A stretch of 64,000 nt of DNA from JAHDHW01 sp965277415 (GCA_965277415.1 CBDICS010000086.1:62001-126000), one strand, 5' to 3'; positions 27,874-37,869 are shown, counted from the stretch's first letter. Translations and numbers: made by a program. Notes: generated by a model from the letters alone, not told the origin.

Positions 27874-28902
27874 ATGGCACAAGATTTAAAACAAACGATG
27901 ATCTCTTCAAAAGAATGGATTTTCCAAATAATACTACACATTTTGGTATTTGTTTTTTATTCTTTTGACAAGCGAAACCCAGGGATAGAGGTTTACCAAA
28001 TCGCTTTCTTTTTGAATTATGCTATTGCTGCTCTAGTCATCAATTATTTTGTATTGCCTCGCTTTTTTTATAGCAAAAAGTATATCCAATTTTTTATTGC
28101 AGTACTAATAGTCGTGACAGGAGCTATTCTGGTTGAAGAATTCATTTTAGAACAGATTTATTTTTCAGGAACTCGTAAAGCTCAATATTTTCAGGGTTTT
28201 TTCTTTACCTTATTAGATGTTCTTCCTGTCATAGTCATCTTGTCGGGCTTTAAATTTGCCTGGGATGCTTTAATTAAACAACGAGAAGTTGATGCTTTGA
28301 AAAATACTATAAAAGAAAACGAATTAGATTTCCTTAAGTCTCAAATCAATCCACACTTTTTATTTAATAATTTGAACAATCTATATGCTTACGCAATAGA
28401 AAAATCGCCCAAAACACCTGAGATTATCCTCGAACTTTCAGGCGTACTGCGCTACATGCTTTATGAATGTAGAGAGAAATATGTGCCATTGGGGAAGGAG
28501 GTAACTCAACTGGAAAACTTCATTAAACTCAATGAGATGCAAATTGAAGAAAGAGGAGAAGTTAATTTTTCAAGCCGGAATATTCAAAATACTTATCAGA
28601 TCGCTCCGTTGATTTTGATCGTTTTTATCGAAAATGCTTTCAAGCATAGTACGGCAAGTCAATCTGATAAAATCAAAATAGATGTGGCAGTGGAGGTTCT
28701 AGAAAAAGGAAGGTTGAGTTTTATATGTAAAAATTCTTTCCATGCCCAATCGAATACGGATAGCTTAGCCACCGGAATTGGTTTAGCAAATGTCAGAAAA
28801 AGACTAGCATTAACCTACCCAAACGCTCATGAATTGAACATCAAGAAAAGTGAAAGTCTATATGAAATTCAACTATTCATAGATTTGAATAAATTAGCTT
28901 AG
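27874..28902 (+). CDS. LytS-type sensor histidine kinase
   Basis: A 342-aa inner-membrane kinase. Four membrane segments (about 15-30, 42-62, 70-90, 108-130) form a sensor without a recognisable periplasmic domain. Then comes the His_kinase motif SQINPHFLFNNLNNLYAY with phospho-accepting His at about 161, and an HATPase part with the N box VFIENAFKHS and G box TGIGLANVRKRL. This is the short kinase type paired with LytTR regulators. The response regulator starts 1 bp after its stop. First ATG is 27874, but ATG 27898 (MISSKEWIF) may be the true start given the -7 box just upstream. Divergent from the TonB-type barrel. Confidence 0.94.
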   Translation: MAQDLKQTMISSKEWIFQIILHILVFVFYSFDKRNPGIEVYQIAFFLNYAIAALVINYFVLPRFFYSKKYIQFFIAVLIVVTGAILVEEFILEQIYFSGTRKAQYFQGFFFTLLDVLPVIVILSGFKFAWDALIKQREVDALKNTIKENELDFLKSQINPHFLFNNLNNLYAYAIEKSPKTPEIILELSGVLRYMLYECREKYVPLGKEVTQLENFIKLNEMQIEERGEVNFSSRNIQNTYQIAPLILIVFIENAFKHSTASQSDKIKIDVAVEVLEKGRLSFICKNSFHAQSNTDSLATGIGLANVRKRLALTYPNAHELNIKKSESLYEIQLFIDLNKLA

Positions 28903-28903
28903 T

Positions 28904-29599
28904 ATGCATTGTATTATTATTGAAGATCAACCACCTGCTCAACGAATCTTAAAAAAATATATAGCGGATATTGGCTCATTACAACTGAAAGCTACTTTTT
29001 CGGATGCACTTCAAGCGATGGACTTTCTGAAAACGGAGACAGTAGATGTGATTTTCCTGGATATTCACTTGCCAAAAATTTCTGGAATTGATTTTCTAAA
29101 AACATTAGACCACCCACCTCATATTATTTTAACAACAGCATTTCCCGATTACGCTTTGGAAAGTTATGAGCTTAGTGTAGTAGATTATCTATTGAAACCT
29201 TTTTCATTTCAGCGTTTTGTCAAAGCCGTTTCAAAAGTACCTATAAAAAAGGAAGTTAATCCACAACATGTAGATATTGGGCAGGTAAAAAAAGAAATTT
29301 TCATCAAATCTGGCTACGAACATATAAAGGTAGTAATAGATGATATACGATATATTAAATCCGATGCAGATTATACTGAATTGCATATACCTCAAAAAAA
29401 ATATTTGTCAACAGAGCCGCTTCGTTACTGGGTAGAAAATTTAGATCGAAACCAATTTGTAAGAATTCATAAATCTTATATCATTAATAGCTTGAGAATC
29501 AATAAGGTATCTGGTAATCAAGTTTATCTGGATGAGGATATAATCATACCTATTGGGCGAGCTTATAAAGATACTTTTATAGGACGATTTTTAAAATAA
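28904..29599 (+). CDS. LytTR response regulator
   Basis: A 231-aa regulator with an N-terminal receiver (acidic pair E7/D8, phospho-acceptor D53 in VIFLDIHLP, conserved TT near 83 and LLKPF Lys near 107) and a C-terminal LytTR DNA-binding domain (about 125-230, FVRIHKSYIINSLRI, IPIGRAYKD). LytTR proteins bind 9-bp direct repeats with about 12-bp spacing, which is the geometry of the three repeats at 38179, 61287 and 62550. This may be a coincidence of family, since genomes of this kind carry many LytTR regulators. It is cotranscribed with the kinase. Confidence 0.95.
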   Translation: MHCIIIEDQPPAQRILKKYIADIGSLQLKATFSDALQAMDFLKTETVDVIFLDIHLPKISGIDFLKTLDHPPHIILTTAFPDYALESYELSVVDYLLKPFSFQRFVKAVSKVPIKKEVNPQHVDIGQVKKEIFIKSGYEHIKVVIDDIRYIKSDADYTELHIPQKKYLSTEPLRYWVENLDRNQFVRIHKSYIINSLRINKVSGNQVYLDEDIIIPIGRAYKDTFIGRFLK

Positions 29600-29704
29600 G
29601 TAACTGTTTAAAAAAAATGCATAAAGATGTTAGGTCTTTTGATGATTCAACTGTCTTTACACAAAGAAGTTGATTATTAATAAACTCAATAATGCTAGCA
29701 TTTT

Positions 29705-31972
29705 ATGAAAAAGACTTTCACATTCTTGTTCTTACTAATTGTTTTAAATATAAACGCCCAAGATTTTTACGATATCAATACGATCCAAACTATTGAGATT
29801 ACTTTTGCAGAAAGCAATTGGGATGCACTTCTGGATGCTGAAAAAGCAGGAGATGAAAACTATATCATGGCTCAAAGTATTAGCATCAATGGTGAAGTCT
29901 TCGATAGTATTGGTGTAAAGTATAAAGGCAATAGTACTTATAATGCCAATCAAGTCAAGAACCCTTTCCACATTGAATTGGATACCTATAAAGACCATAG
30001 CTATGAAGGGTATACCGATATAAAATTGAGCAATGTAGCTAAGGATCCTTCTTTTTTAAGAGAAGTACTTTCTTATTATATATTACGGCAGTATATGGAT
30101 GCGCCACTTTCCAATTATGCCAATGTATATGTCAATGGAACATTAATTGGACTATACAGCAATTCAGAAGCGGTGACTAGAAAGTTTCTCAACAGTCGAT
30201 TTTCTTCCAAAAACAATACGTTCATTAAATGTAATCCACCCGCCGGCGCTGGCCCAGGTTCAAGTGATTTGCCTAATTTGGTATACTTAGGTCAGGATTC
30301 CAGCGACTATTATGATGCATATGAACTCAAATCAGATGAAGGCTGGGATGAACTCATCGACCTTTGTGATACCCTATCCAATAATATAAGTGATATCGAG
30401 AAAATCCTCGATGTAGATAGAGCCTTATGGATGCTTGCTTTTGATAATATATTGGTTAATCTGGATAGTTATATTGGGGGATTTGCACAGAACTATTATT
30501 TATACCGAGATGATTCCCACCGTTTCTTACCTGTAGTATGGGACTTGAATGAATCTTTTGGGCGGTTTAGCATGACAGGCTCTATTATGCTCAATAACAC
30601 TACTGCCAAACAGGAAATGACACCTTTACTTCATGAAAACGATGCAGATTTCCCCTTGATTCAAAAACTGTTAAGTGTTCCGATGTATAAGCGTATGTAC
30701 TTGGCGCATTGCAAGACTATGCTCTTGGAAAACTTTGATAATGATTATTATTACACCATTGCTCAGACACTTCAATCTACTATTGATGCAGCTGTTCAAG
30801 CGGATGGAAATAAATTCTTTACTTATAATAATTTCCTTGACAATATAACATCGGATATTTCTGGTGGCGGCGGTCCTGGTGGTGGCACAACACCCGGCAT
30901 TACTAATCTGATGGATGGAAGGAATGATTACCTTCTGGGGCTTACTGAATTCACAGCAACAGAACCTACTATTTCTAATATTGCCTTATCTAACCCTAGT
31001 CCGATAATTGATGAAACCATTACAATTACTACTTCTATAGTGGATGGGAATGCGGCATACCTTGGCTATAGGAGTCACTTGAACGAACCTTTTACGAGAA
31101 TAGAGATGTATGATGATGGTGCACATAATGATGGTGAAGCGAACGATGGTATTTATGGGGCCGACTTGGAAATTAATGATTTTTTTATGCAATATTATAT
31201 CTATGCAGAAAATGATAATGCTGGAAAATTTTCGCCACAACGAGCAGAATACGAGTACCATATTCTAACGGCTTCTTTATCCAATCCGACAGTAGGTGAT
31301 TTGGTTATTAATGAATTTATGGCATCCAATGATGCTGCGGTATCTGATCAAGATGGAGAGTTTGATGACTGGATAGAACTATACAACAATGGCTCAGGAA
31401 GTATTGACTTAGAAGGATATTTTCTTTCGGATGATAGCGAAAACTTGATGAAATGGGCCTTCCCTTCAGGAGCTATGATTGAAGCCAATGATTATTTAAT
31501 TATATGGGCGGATGAAGATGAAGACCAATCAGGATTACATGCTTCTTTCAAATTGTCGGCAGATGCAGAGTCCATTTTTTTGGTAGATGCTTCAGGAACA
31601 ATAGTAGATGAAGTGACTTATATAAATCAAATAACGGATATTTCCTATGGTAGATTTCCCAATGGGACAGGGGATTTCAAGACAATGAATCCAACTTTTA
31701 ATGCTGAAAATGACGGAACGACAAGTACTCAATTTGAGGTATCAGAGACCTTTACTATTAAAGCAATTCCCAATCCAGCGAGCGAATCTTTTTATTTGGA
31801 TATTAATGATACTGAGTTAAAAGAAAGAGCGGTAGTCATTTACAGTTTAAATGGAGAGGTGTTATATCAGAATATGATTTTTCAAAACACCTGGATTGAT
31901 ACTTCAAGATGGGCTCCTGGGATGTATATTATTAAAGTTGAAAGTACTTTCTTGAAATTAGTCATTGGATAA
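29705..31972 (+). CDS. secreted CotH-kinase family protein with LTD and T9SS sorting domain
   Basis: A 755-aa secreted protein. After a Sec signal (LIVLNINAQ), residues about 25-400 form a CotH-type atypical kinase domain: KGNSTYNANQVKNPFHIELD, YVNGTLIGLYSNSEAVTRKF, and the acidic catalytic block FLPVVWDLNESFGRF. A Gly-rich linker follows near 390, then an Ig-like beta region, a lamin-tail domain (about 530-650, DLVINEFMASNDAAVS) and a C-terminal type IX secretion sorting domain (about 680-755, IKAIPNPASESFYLD ending in a basic/hydrophobic tail). CotH proteins phosphorylate secreted or surface proteins. It stands alone, 105 bp after the LytTR gene, and is followed by a strong terminator. Confidence 0.92.
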   Translation: MKKTFTFLFLLIVLNINAQDFYDINTIQTIEITFAESNWDALLDAEKAGDENYIMAQSISINGEVFDSIGVKYKGNSTYNANQVKNPFHIELDTYKDHSYEGYTDIKLSNVAKDPSFLREVLSYYILRQYMDAPLSNYANVYVNGTLIGLYSNSEAVTRKFLNSRFSSKNNTFIKCNPPAGAGPGSSDLPNLVYLGQDSSDYYDAYELKSDEGWDELIDLCDTLSNNISDIEKILDVDRALWMLAFDNILVNLDSYIGGFAQNYYLYRDDSHRFLPVVWDLNESFGRFSMTGSIMLNNTTAKQEMTPLLHENDADFPLIQKLLSVPMYKRMYLAHCKTMLLENFDNDYYYTIAQTLQSTIDAAVQADGNKFFTYNNFLDNITSDISGGGGPGGGTTPGITNLMDGRNDYLLGLTEFTATEPTISNIALSNPSPIIDETITITTSIVDGNAAYLGYRSHLNEPFTRIEMYDDGAHNDGEANDGIYGADLEINDFFMQYYIYAENDNAGKFSPQRAEYEYHILTASLSNPTVGDLVINEFMASNDAAVSDQDGEFDDWIELYNNGSGSIDLEGYFLSDDSENLMKWAFPSGAMIEANDYLIIWADEDEDQSGLHASFKLSADAESIFLVDASGTIVDEVTYINQITDISYGRFPNGTGDFKTMNPTFNAENDGTTSTQFEVSETFTIKAIPNPASESFYLDINDTELKERAVVIYSLNGEVLYQNMIFQNTWIDTSRWAPGMYIIKVESTFLKLVIG

Positions 31973-32029
31973 ATATTATTTGCTAAGGGACAGAGTCCCA
32001 TAAACTTTTTCTTTTCCTTCAAAGCTAAT

Positions 32030-32064
32030 GATGCTCTAGATTCCTAGAGCATCTTCTTTTTTTA
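32030..32064 (+). terminator. rho-independent terminator after the CotH gene
   Basis: A perfect 10-bp stem GATGCTCTAG (32030-32039) and CTAGAGCATC (32044-32053), loop ATTC, followed by a T-rich run. It separates the CotH gene from the dienelactone hydrolase/xylose genes. Confidence 0.88.
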
Positions 32065-32151
32065 CAATAGAGCATTTCTTCTAGAAACCTAATTTTGCAA
32101 ATCAAAGAGATAATCTTTGGACAGATTCTTAATTAACTCGTCCTGAAATCT

Positions 32152-32159
32152 TAACTTTG
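32152..32159 (+). promoter_or_regulatory. Bacteroidota -7 box TAACTTTG
   Basis: TAACTTTG is a perfect match to TAnnTTTG, 59 bp before the dienelactone hydrolase ATG and downstream of the terminator at 32030. It probably drives this gene and the xylose genes behind it. The expected TTG near -33 is not obvious. Confidence 0.5.
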
Positions 32160-32218
32160 GAAGAGAGCATAAATTCAATTGCTGATAAGTTCTTAAAATA
32201 CCATCAATACAAAACACC

Positions 32219-33106
32219 ATGGAAAAACTTAAAAAAGAAGACCTCAATCAAGAAATTTTTGATCTGTATGATGACTATGCACATAATAGAATTGACCGTC
32301 GATCTTTTATAGAAAAACTATCTATTTATGCCGTTGGAGGGATTAGCCTTTCCTCTATTCTGAGTTGTGTAATGCCTAATTACATAGATAAAATTCAAAT
32401 TGATCCAAATGATCCAAACCTTAAATCGGAAGATATCATTTACCAATCTCCAAAAGGTGGCGGGGAAATCAAAGGCTTACTATCAAGGCCAAAGAAAACA
32501 AAAAAGAAATTACCGGGAATTATAGTTGTTCATGAAAACCGAGGGCTCAATCCACATATCGCTGATGTCGGACGGAGAGCAGGTTTAGCAGGATTTATAT
32601 CTCTTGCTCCTGATGCTTTGTGGCCATTGGGTGGCTATCCCGGAACGGATGATGAAGGTCGAACATTGCAACGTAAGCGAGATCGAAATGAAATGCTACA
32701 AGATTTTATTGCTGCCTTTGAGTATTTAAAAGGACATCCTGAATGCGATGGAAATGTTGGCGTAGTTGGTTTTTGTTTTGGAGGATGGATATCGAATATG
32801 ATGGCGGTGAAAGTCCCAGAACTAAAAGCAGCTGTTCCTTTTTATGGCCGGCAAGCACCTATTGAATCTGTTCCAAATATAAATGCACCATTATTACTTC
32901 ACTTTGGAGAATTAGACAAGAGGGTGAATGAAGGTTGGCCAGCTTATGAAGCTGCTTTGAAATCGCATAATAAAATATATACAGCATATATTTATAAAGG
33001 AGCTAATCATGGTTTTCACAATGATACCACTGGGAGGTATGATCCTGAAGATGCGAAACTGGCTTGGAAAAGAACAATCGATTTCTTCAAAGAACATTTA
33101 AAATAG
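32219..33106 (+). CDS. dienelactone hydrolase family protein, exported
   Basis: A 295-aa alpha/beta hydrolase of the dienelactone hydrolase family. The catalytic triad is visible: Cys186 in GFCFGG, Asp233 in FGELDKRV and His264 in GANHGFHN; IIVVHENRGLN is the oxyanion strand. The N-terminus has a Tat-like twin-arginine stretch (IDRRSFIEKL) followed by a hydrophobic segment and SSILSC, so it is probably exported and may be lipidated at Cys50. The substrate is unknown; members cleave small esters or lactones. It ends 11 bp before the preferred xylB start, suggesting one transcript with the xylose genes; a role in releasing esterified sugars is possible but only inferred. Confidence 0.9.
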   Translation: MEKLKKEDLNQEIFDLYDDYAHNRIDRRSFIEKLSIYAVGGISLSSILSCVMPNYIDKIQIDPNDPNLKSEDIIYQSPKGGGEIKGLLSRPKKTKKKLPGIIVVHENRGLNPHIADVGRRAGLAGFISLAPDALWPLGGYPGTDDEGRTLQRKRDRNEMLQDFIAAFEYLKGHPECDGNVGVVGFCFGGWISNMMAVKVPELKAAVPFYGRQAPIESVPNINAPLLLHFGELDKRVNEGWPAYEAALKSHNKIYTAYIYKGANHGFHNDTTGRYDPEDAKLAWKRTIDFFKEHLK

Positions 33107-33117
33107 AAAATAAGCTT

Positions 33118-34605
33118 ATGTATTTATTGGGATATGATATAGGAAGTTCTTCGATTAAAGCAGCTTTGGTTCGAGCAGAAGATGGAATGCAGATAGGTGT
33201 TGCTCAATATCCGGAACAGGAAATGAATATCTTGTCTCGACAAGAAGGCTGGGCAGAACAAGATCCGGGAACTTGGTGGAATAATCTCTGTAAAGCAACT
33301 GCTAAATTATTACAAGAACATACGATTGATCCACATGATATCCAAGGAATAGGTATTGCTTATCAGATGCATGGATTGGTACTTGTAGATAAAGAGCAAG
33401 AAGTAATTCGACCAGCCATTATCTGGTGTGACAGCCGTGCAGTAACTATTGGAGAGAAAGCTTTAGTAGATTTAGGCGCAGATTATTGTCTAAGTCATTT
33501 ACTCAATTCTCCAGGTAATTTTACCGCTTCCAAATTGAAATGGGTAAAAGATAATGAACCTGAGGAATATCGACGTATCCACAAAATTATGTTGCCTGGA
33601 GATTACATTGCTATGAAACTCAGCGGTGAAATCTGTACCACCATATCGGGTTTGTCAGAAGGTGTTTTCTGGGATTTTAAAAACGAAGAGATCGCGCATA
33701 AATTATTGTCTTATTATGGCATTTCCGAAGATGTTATTCCTCGACTTTCGCCGACCTTTTCAATGCAAGGTAAAATGACTCAAAAGGCGGCATCCGAGAC
33801 AGGCTTAAGAGCAGGTATACCAATAACTTATCGTGCAGGTGATCAGCCAAACAATGCGATGTCTCTAAATGTATTGAAGCCCGGAGAAGTTGCGGCGACA
33901 GGCGGGACATCGGGTGTCGTTTACGGAATTGTAGACCAAGCGGCTTATGATTTGCAATCTCGGGTAAATGGTTTTGCACATGTTAATCATATAAAAGAGG
34001 ATCCACATATTGGCGTACTTTTATGTATCAATGGTGCAGGAATCCAATACAGTTGGTTAAAACAACAAGTCGCTAATCAACAAACAACTTATAATGAGAT
34101 GGAAAGCTTGCTTTCAGGTGTTCCTGTTGGCGCAGATGGTTTGCGGATTTTACCTTTTGGTAATGGTGCGGAAAGAATGTTAGGTAATAAAGCGCTAGGC
34201 GCTCATTTAATCAATTTAAATTTTAATCGTCATAATAAAGCACATTTATATCGTGCGGGTTTGGAAGGTATCGCATTTTCTTTTGTATATGGAATGAAAA
34301 TACTGAAAGACATGGGGCTTAATTTATCTGTCATTCGAGTCGGAAATGACAACCTGTTTCAGTCTAGTACTTTTTCTACTTCTATAGCAACATTAATGGA
34401 TTGTAAAATAGAAGTGATGAAGACAACAGGTGCTATTGGCGCTGCAAAAGCTGCTGGGGTTGCGACAGGGGTTTACCCTTCATTGGAAATTGCAATGTCT
34501 AATAATCAGATGGAAATGAGCTATGTGCCGCTTGCACAAAAAGATGCACACAGGACTGCTTATGAACTTTGGGAGAATGACTTAATAAAATTACTGAATC
34601 AGTAA
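33118..34605 (+). CDS. xylB: xylulokinase
   Basis: A 495-aa FGGY-family kinase that phosphorylates D-xylulose to xylulose 5-phosphate. Key blocks: LLGYDIGSSSIKAALV (phosphate loop 1), GIAYQMHGLVLVD (substrate), IIWCDSR, GDQPNNAMSLNVLKPG with the catalytic Asp, and ATGGTSGVVYG (adenosine). An open frame extends upstream to 33064, overlapping the hydrolase, but ATG 33118 gives the canonical start and length. Directly followed by xylA and a sugar transporter, so D-xylose use is the clear context. Confidence 0.95.
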   Translation: MYLLGYDIGSSSIKAALVRAEDGMQIGVAQYPEQEMNILSRQEGWAEQDPGTWWNNLCKATAKLLQEHTIDPHDIQGIGIAYQMHGLVLVDKEQEVIRPAIIWCDSRAVTIGEKALVDLGADYCLSHLLNSPGNFTASKLKWVKDNEPEEYRRIHKIMLPGDYIAMKLSGEICTTISGLSEGVFWDFKNEEIAHKLLSYYGISEDVIPRLSPTFSMQGKMTQKAASETGLRAGIPITYRAGDQPNNAMSLNVLKPGEVAATGGTSGVVYGIVDQAAYDLQSRVNGFAHVNHIKEDPHIGVLLCINGAGIQYSWLKQQVANQQTTYNEMESLLSGVPVGADGLRILPFGNGAERMLGNKALGAHLINLNFNRHNKAHLYRAGLEGIAFSFVYGMKILKDMGLNLSVIRVGNDNLFQSSTFSTSIATLMDCKIEVMKTTGAIGAAKAAGVATGVYPSLEIAMSNNQMEMSYVPLAQKDAHRTAYELWENDLIKLLNQ

Positions 34606-34706
34606 ACTCGACTTTAGCATTTTATAAAAGAATAAAATAAGCGCCCTAAGAATACGTCTACTTGTTTTAAAAAAAAGGATAGATAATCATATCAACAATA
34701 AAATAC

Positions 34707-36041
34707 ATGACCAGTCAAAAAGTAATTACAGGAGAACAAGAATACTTCAAATCCATTGGAGAAATTAAATTCGAAGGTAGAGCGTCTGATAATCCATTGG
34801 CTTTTAAATGGTATGATGAGAACAAAATCGTATCAGGCAAAAGTATGAAAGAGCACTTCAAATTTGCAGTTGCATATTGGCATTCTCTATGCGGCACAGG
34901 TGGCGATCCATTTGGTATGCCGACTAAGGCCTTTCCCTGGCTGACTGCTACTGATCCGATCCAGCAGGCAAAGGATAAAATGGATGCGGCTTTTGAAATG
35001 ATTACTAAATTAGGTATTCCTTATTATTGCTTTCATGATTTTGATTTGGTCGCAGAAGGGAATACCATTGGAGCGTCGACTAAACGCTTGAACACTATAA
35101 CAAGCTATGCGAAGAAGAAGCAAAAGGCTTCTGGTGTAAAACTATTATGGGGAACGGCCAATTTGTTTTCGCATCCTAGATATATGAATGGAGCAGCAAC
35201 GAATCCAGACATGAAAATTGTTGCTCATGCTGCCGCTCAAGTCAAAAATGCTATAGATGCCACCATCAAGCTTGATGGCGAAAACTATGTGTTCTGGGGT
35301 GGACGTGAAGGGTATATGTCTTTATTAAATACGGATATGAAGAGAGAGCTTGACCATATGGCTCGCTTTCTCCATATGGCTAAAGATTATGCTCGGAAAC
35401 AGGGCTTCAAAGGAACGTTTTTCATTGAACCTAAACCCGCTGAACCATCCAAACATCAATATGATTTTGATGCCGCTACAGTTATTGGTTTTCTAAAAGA
35501 ACATGGCCTTGATAAAGATTTTAAACTAAACCTTGAGGTCAATCATGCTACATTGGCTCAGCATACTTTTCAGCATGAAGTACAGGTCGCTGTTGATGCA
35601 GGTATGTTAGGAAGCATGGATGCCAATAGAGGCGATTATCAAAACGGATGGGATACAGACCAGTTTCCAAATAATGTATATGAATTAGCAGAAGTCATGT
35701 TGATTTTTCTTGAGGGAGGCGGACTTCAGGGAGGCGGAATTAATTTTGATGCGAAGACTCGAAGGAACTCTACTGACCTTGAAGACATTTTCTACGCACA
35801 TATTGGAGGCATGGATGTTTTTGCGAGAGCATTAATAGTGGCAGATGAAGTTTTACGAAATTCTAATTATAAAAACCTTCGTAAAGAACGCTACAGTTCC
35901 TTTGATACAAAAGAAGGTAAAGCTTTTGAAAAAGGGAAACTGTCGCTGATAGACCTTGCCAAACTAGCAAGTAAAAAAGAATTACCAGCTACTAGTGGAC
36001 GACAAGAGTTGTTTGAAAATATTATAAATCAATATTTATAG
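34707..36041 (+). CDS. xylA: xylose isomerase
   Basis: A 444-aa class II xylose isomerase converting D-xylose to D-xylulose. Catalytic and metal residues are all visible: FHDFDL (catalytic His and Asp), WGGREGY, FIEPKPAEPSKHQYDFD (metal Glu), LEVNHATLAQHTF and SMDANRGDYQNGWDTDQFP (metal Asp/Glu cluster). The length is typical of the class II enzymes of Bacteroidota. It lies about 100 bp after xylB and 184 bp before the transporter, separated from it by a structured intergenic element. Confidence 0.97.
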   Translation: MTSQKVITGEQEYFKSIGEIKFEGRASDNPLAFKWYDENKIVSGKSMKEHFKFAVAYWHSLCGTGGDPFGMPTKAFPWLTATDPIQQAKDKMDAAFEMITKLGIPYYCFHDFDLVAEGNTIGASTKRLNTITSYAKKKQKASGVKLLWGTANLFSHPRYMNGAATNPDMKIVAHAAAQVKNAIDATIKLDGENYVFWGGREGYMSLLNTDMKRELDHMARFLHMAKDYARKQGFKGTFFIEPKPAEPSKHQYDFDAATVIGFLKEHGLDKDFKLNLEVNHATLAQHTFQHEVQVAVDAGMLGSMDANRGDYQNGWDTDQFPNNVYELAEVMLIFLEGGGLQGGGINFDAKTRRNSTDLEDIFYAHIGGMDVFARALIVADEVLRNSNYKNLRKERYSSFDTKEGKAFEKGKLSLIDLAKLASKKELPATSGRQELFENIINQYL

Positions 36042-36100
36042 TAAGAGCTTATTTAAGTTTTCATGATTGAGCGAAAGTGAGCAAATTTTGTTCTGGATGA

Positions 36101-36168
36101 GGCAAATTTTGCAACCGGATGCGGGCAATCCGGCGAAAAATTTAACAAAATGCAGGAGAAAATTTGCC
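36101..36168 (+). repeat. nested hairpin element between xylA and the xylose transporter
   Basis: GGCAAATTTT (36101-36110) pairs with AAAATTTGCC (36159-36168); inside, CCGGAT (36115-36120) pairs with ATCCGG (36128-36133). A further GCAAATTTTG half-copy lies just upstream at 36081-36090. The GC-rich inner hairpin stands out from the AT-rich surroundings. There is no T-run, so it is not a simple terminator; an mRNA-stability or REP-like element is possible. Confidence 0.5.
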
Positions 36169-36225
36169 ACTTGTAGCCGATTAATGGAATTTTAAACAAG
36201 CTTTAACTTTAAGAAAACGAAAAAA

Positions 36226-37761
36226 ATGAACAAACAAAGTCTTTTTATTGCATTTGTAGTTTCCCTGGGAGGCTTCTTATTTGGATTTGATGCAGGGATA
36301 ATTTCGGGTGTAATGGAATACGCCGGGCCTGAGTTTAATTTATCGGATATACAATGGGGATGGGTAGTTAGCTCCCCTTCGGCCGCAGCAATGTTTGCTA
36401 TGTTATTATGTGGAAGGTTAAGTGATATTGTCGGTCGAAAACCACTATTACAGATTGTTGCTTTTTTATATGCGGCCTCGGCCATCCTTTCAGCTTATGC
36501 AGGCTCTTATGAAATGCTTTACATTTCCAGAATGATCGGCGGCCTGGCTTTTGGAGCAGCTTTGATTCTTGCTCCAACTTATATTGCTGAAATTTCAAAT
36601 GCTGGCAATCGGGGGAAATTAGTTTCTATCCAACAATTAAATATCGTCTTAGGCTTTTTTGCTGCCTTTTTGTGTAATTATTATTTAAATGGTTTGTATA
36701 AAAGTGGCGGAAGTTTTTTGACGGATGAAAACGTATGGAGGTGGATGCTCGGAATAGAATTTCTACCTGCGATTCTTTATTTTTTATTATTGTTTTTTGT
36801 GCCTAAAAGTCCACGTTGGCTGTATAGCCAAAAGAGAGAGAAAGAGGGAGAGAAAGTCTTGATTAGATTACATGGAGAGGCATTAGGTATACAAGAAGGT
36901 CAATCTATTCAAGCGAATCTGAATCAGGAAAGAAACAAAGAAAAAGTAAAGATTTCAGAGTTATTCAAACCGGCATTACGATTTATTATCTTGGTAGGAT
37001 TAGCAATTGGAATTTTGCAACAGATCACAGGAATTAATGCCATTTATTTTTATGCTACTTCTATATTTGAACAAACAGGAATTGGAACAGATGCTTCTTT
37101 TACTTCTGGAGTACTGCTCAGTTTTACAACAGTGGTCTTTACTTTAGTTGCCATGTTTTTAATTGATAGAATGGGACGAAGACCGCTCTTACTGATTGGG
37201 ATTGCGGGAATTGCTATTAGTTTATTACTATGTGCCTTTAGTTTTAGTCAAGCGACTTATCAGTTATCTGCTGATGAAATTGCTGCTTTTGAAGCAATAG
37301 ATAAAAACCAATTAGTTTCTATTACGGATAAACTGTACGAAAGCGATGTCGAATTCAAAAATGAACTAAAATCCTTATTAGGGAATCAAGTTTTCTCAAA
37401 GAATGAAGGAGCGATTTTGCAATCCGCTACAAATATGAATTCTATGTTGGCGCTAATCGGAATTCTGGGTTTTATTGCCTGTTTCGCCTTTTCATTAGGT
37501 CCGGTCATGTGGGTGATGTTATCCGAATTATATCCAAATAAATACAGAGGTCTAGCTATCGGATTTATTGGATTTATCAACTCTTTTTCAAGTTGGCTTA
37601 TTCAGCAAATATTCCCTTGGGAATTATCCAATTTGGGAAGTGCCATTACCTTTATGATCTTTGGTTTGATTGCATTAGGAGGCTTTTTTATATTATTAAA
37701 AATTCTTCCAGAGACAAAAGGAAAATCATTAGAAGAATTAGAAAGCGAATTGGCGGGATGA
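36226..37761 (+). CDS. xylE: sugar porter (MFS), probable D-xylose transporter
   Basis: A 511-aa, 12-helix major facilitator of the sugar porter family in the inner membrane. Signature motifs are in order: FGFDAGIISGV, GRLSDIVGRKPLL (loop 2-3), PKSPRWL after helix 6, QQITGINAIYFYATSIF in helix 7, LIDRMGRRPLLL (loop 8-9) and LPETKGKSLEELE at the C-terminus. An insertion of about 60 residues lies between helices 9 and 10, as in other Bacteroidota xylose/proton symporters. Assignment to D-xylose rests on its place behind xylB and xylA. Confidence 0.9.
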   Translation: MNKQSLFIAFVVSLGGFLFGFDAGIISGVMEYAGPEFNLSDIQWGWVVSSPSAAAMFAMLLCGRLSDIVGRKPLLQIVAFLYAASAILSAYAGSYEMLYISRMIGGLAFGAALILAPTYIAEISNAGNRGKLVSIQQLNIVLGFFAAFLCNYYLNGLYKSGGSFLTDENVWRWMLGIEFLPAILYFLLLFFVPKSPRWLYSQKREKEGEKVLIRLHGEALGIQEGQSIQANLNQERNKEKVKISELFKPALRFIILVGLAIGILQQITGINAIYFYATSIFEQTGIGTDASFTSGVLLSFTTVVFTLVAMFLIDRMGRRPLLLIGIAGIAISLLLCAFSFSQATYQLSADEIAAFEAIDKNQLVSITDKLYESDVEFKNELKSLLGNQVFSKNEGAILQSATNMNSMLALIGILGFIACFAFSLGPVMWVMLSELYPNKYRGLAIGFIGFINSFSSWLIQQIFPWELSNLGSAITFMIFGLIALGGFFILLKILPETKGKSLEELESELAG

Positions 37762-37869
37762 TGAGAGTTGGGAACCTCATCTTTCAAGATGTAAATATCT
37801 GATTGTAGATCAATAGAGGCATCGCTCAGAAATGGAAAGAGAAAATATATAGATCATTATTTACATGCT

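Noticed and set aside
33064..33117. Longer xylB frame beginning inside the hydrolase gene
   Set aside because: The extra residues do not belong to the FGGY family; the canonical MYLLGYDIGSSS start is at 33118.
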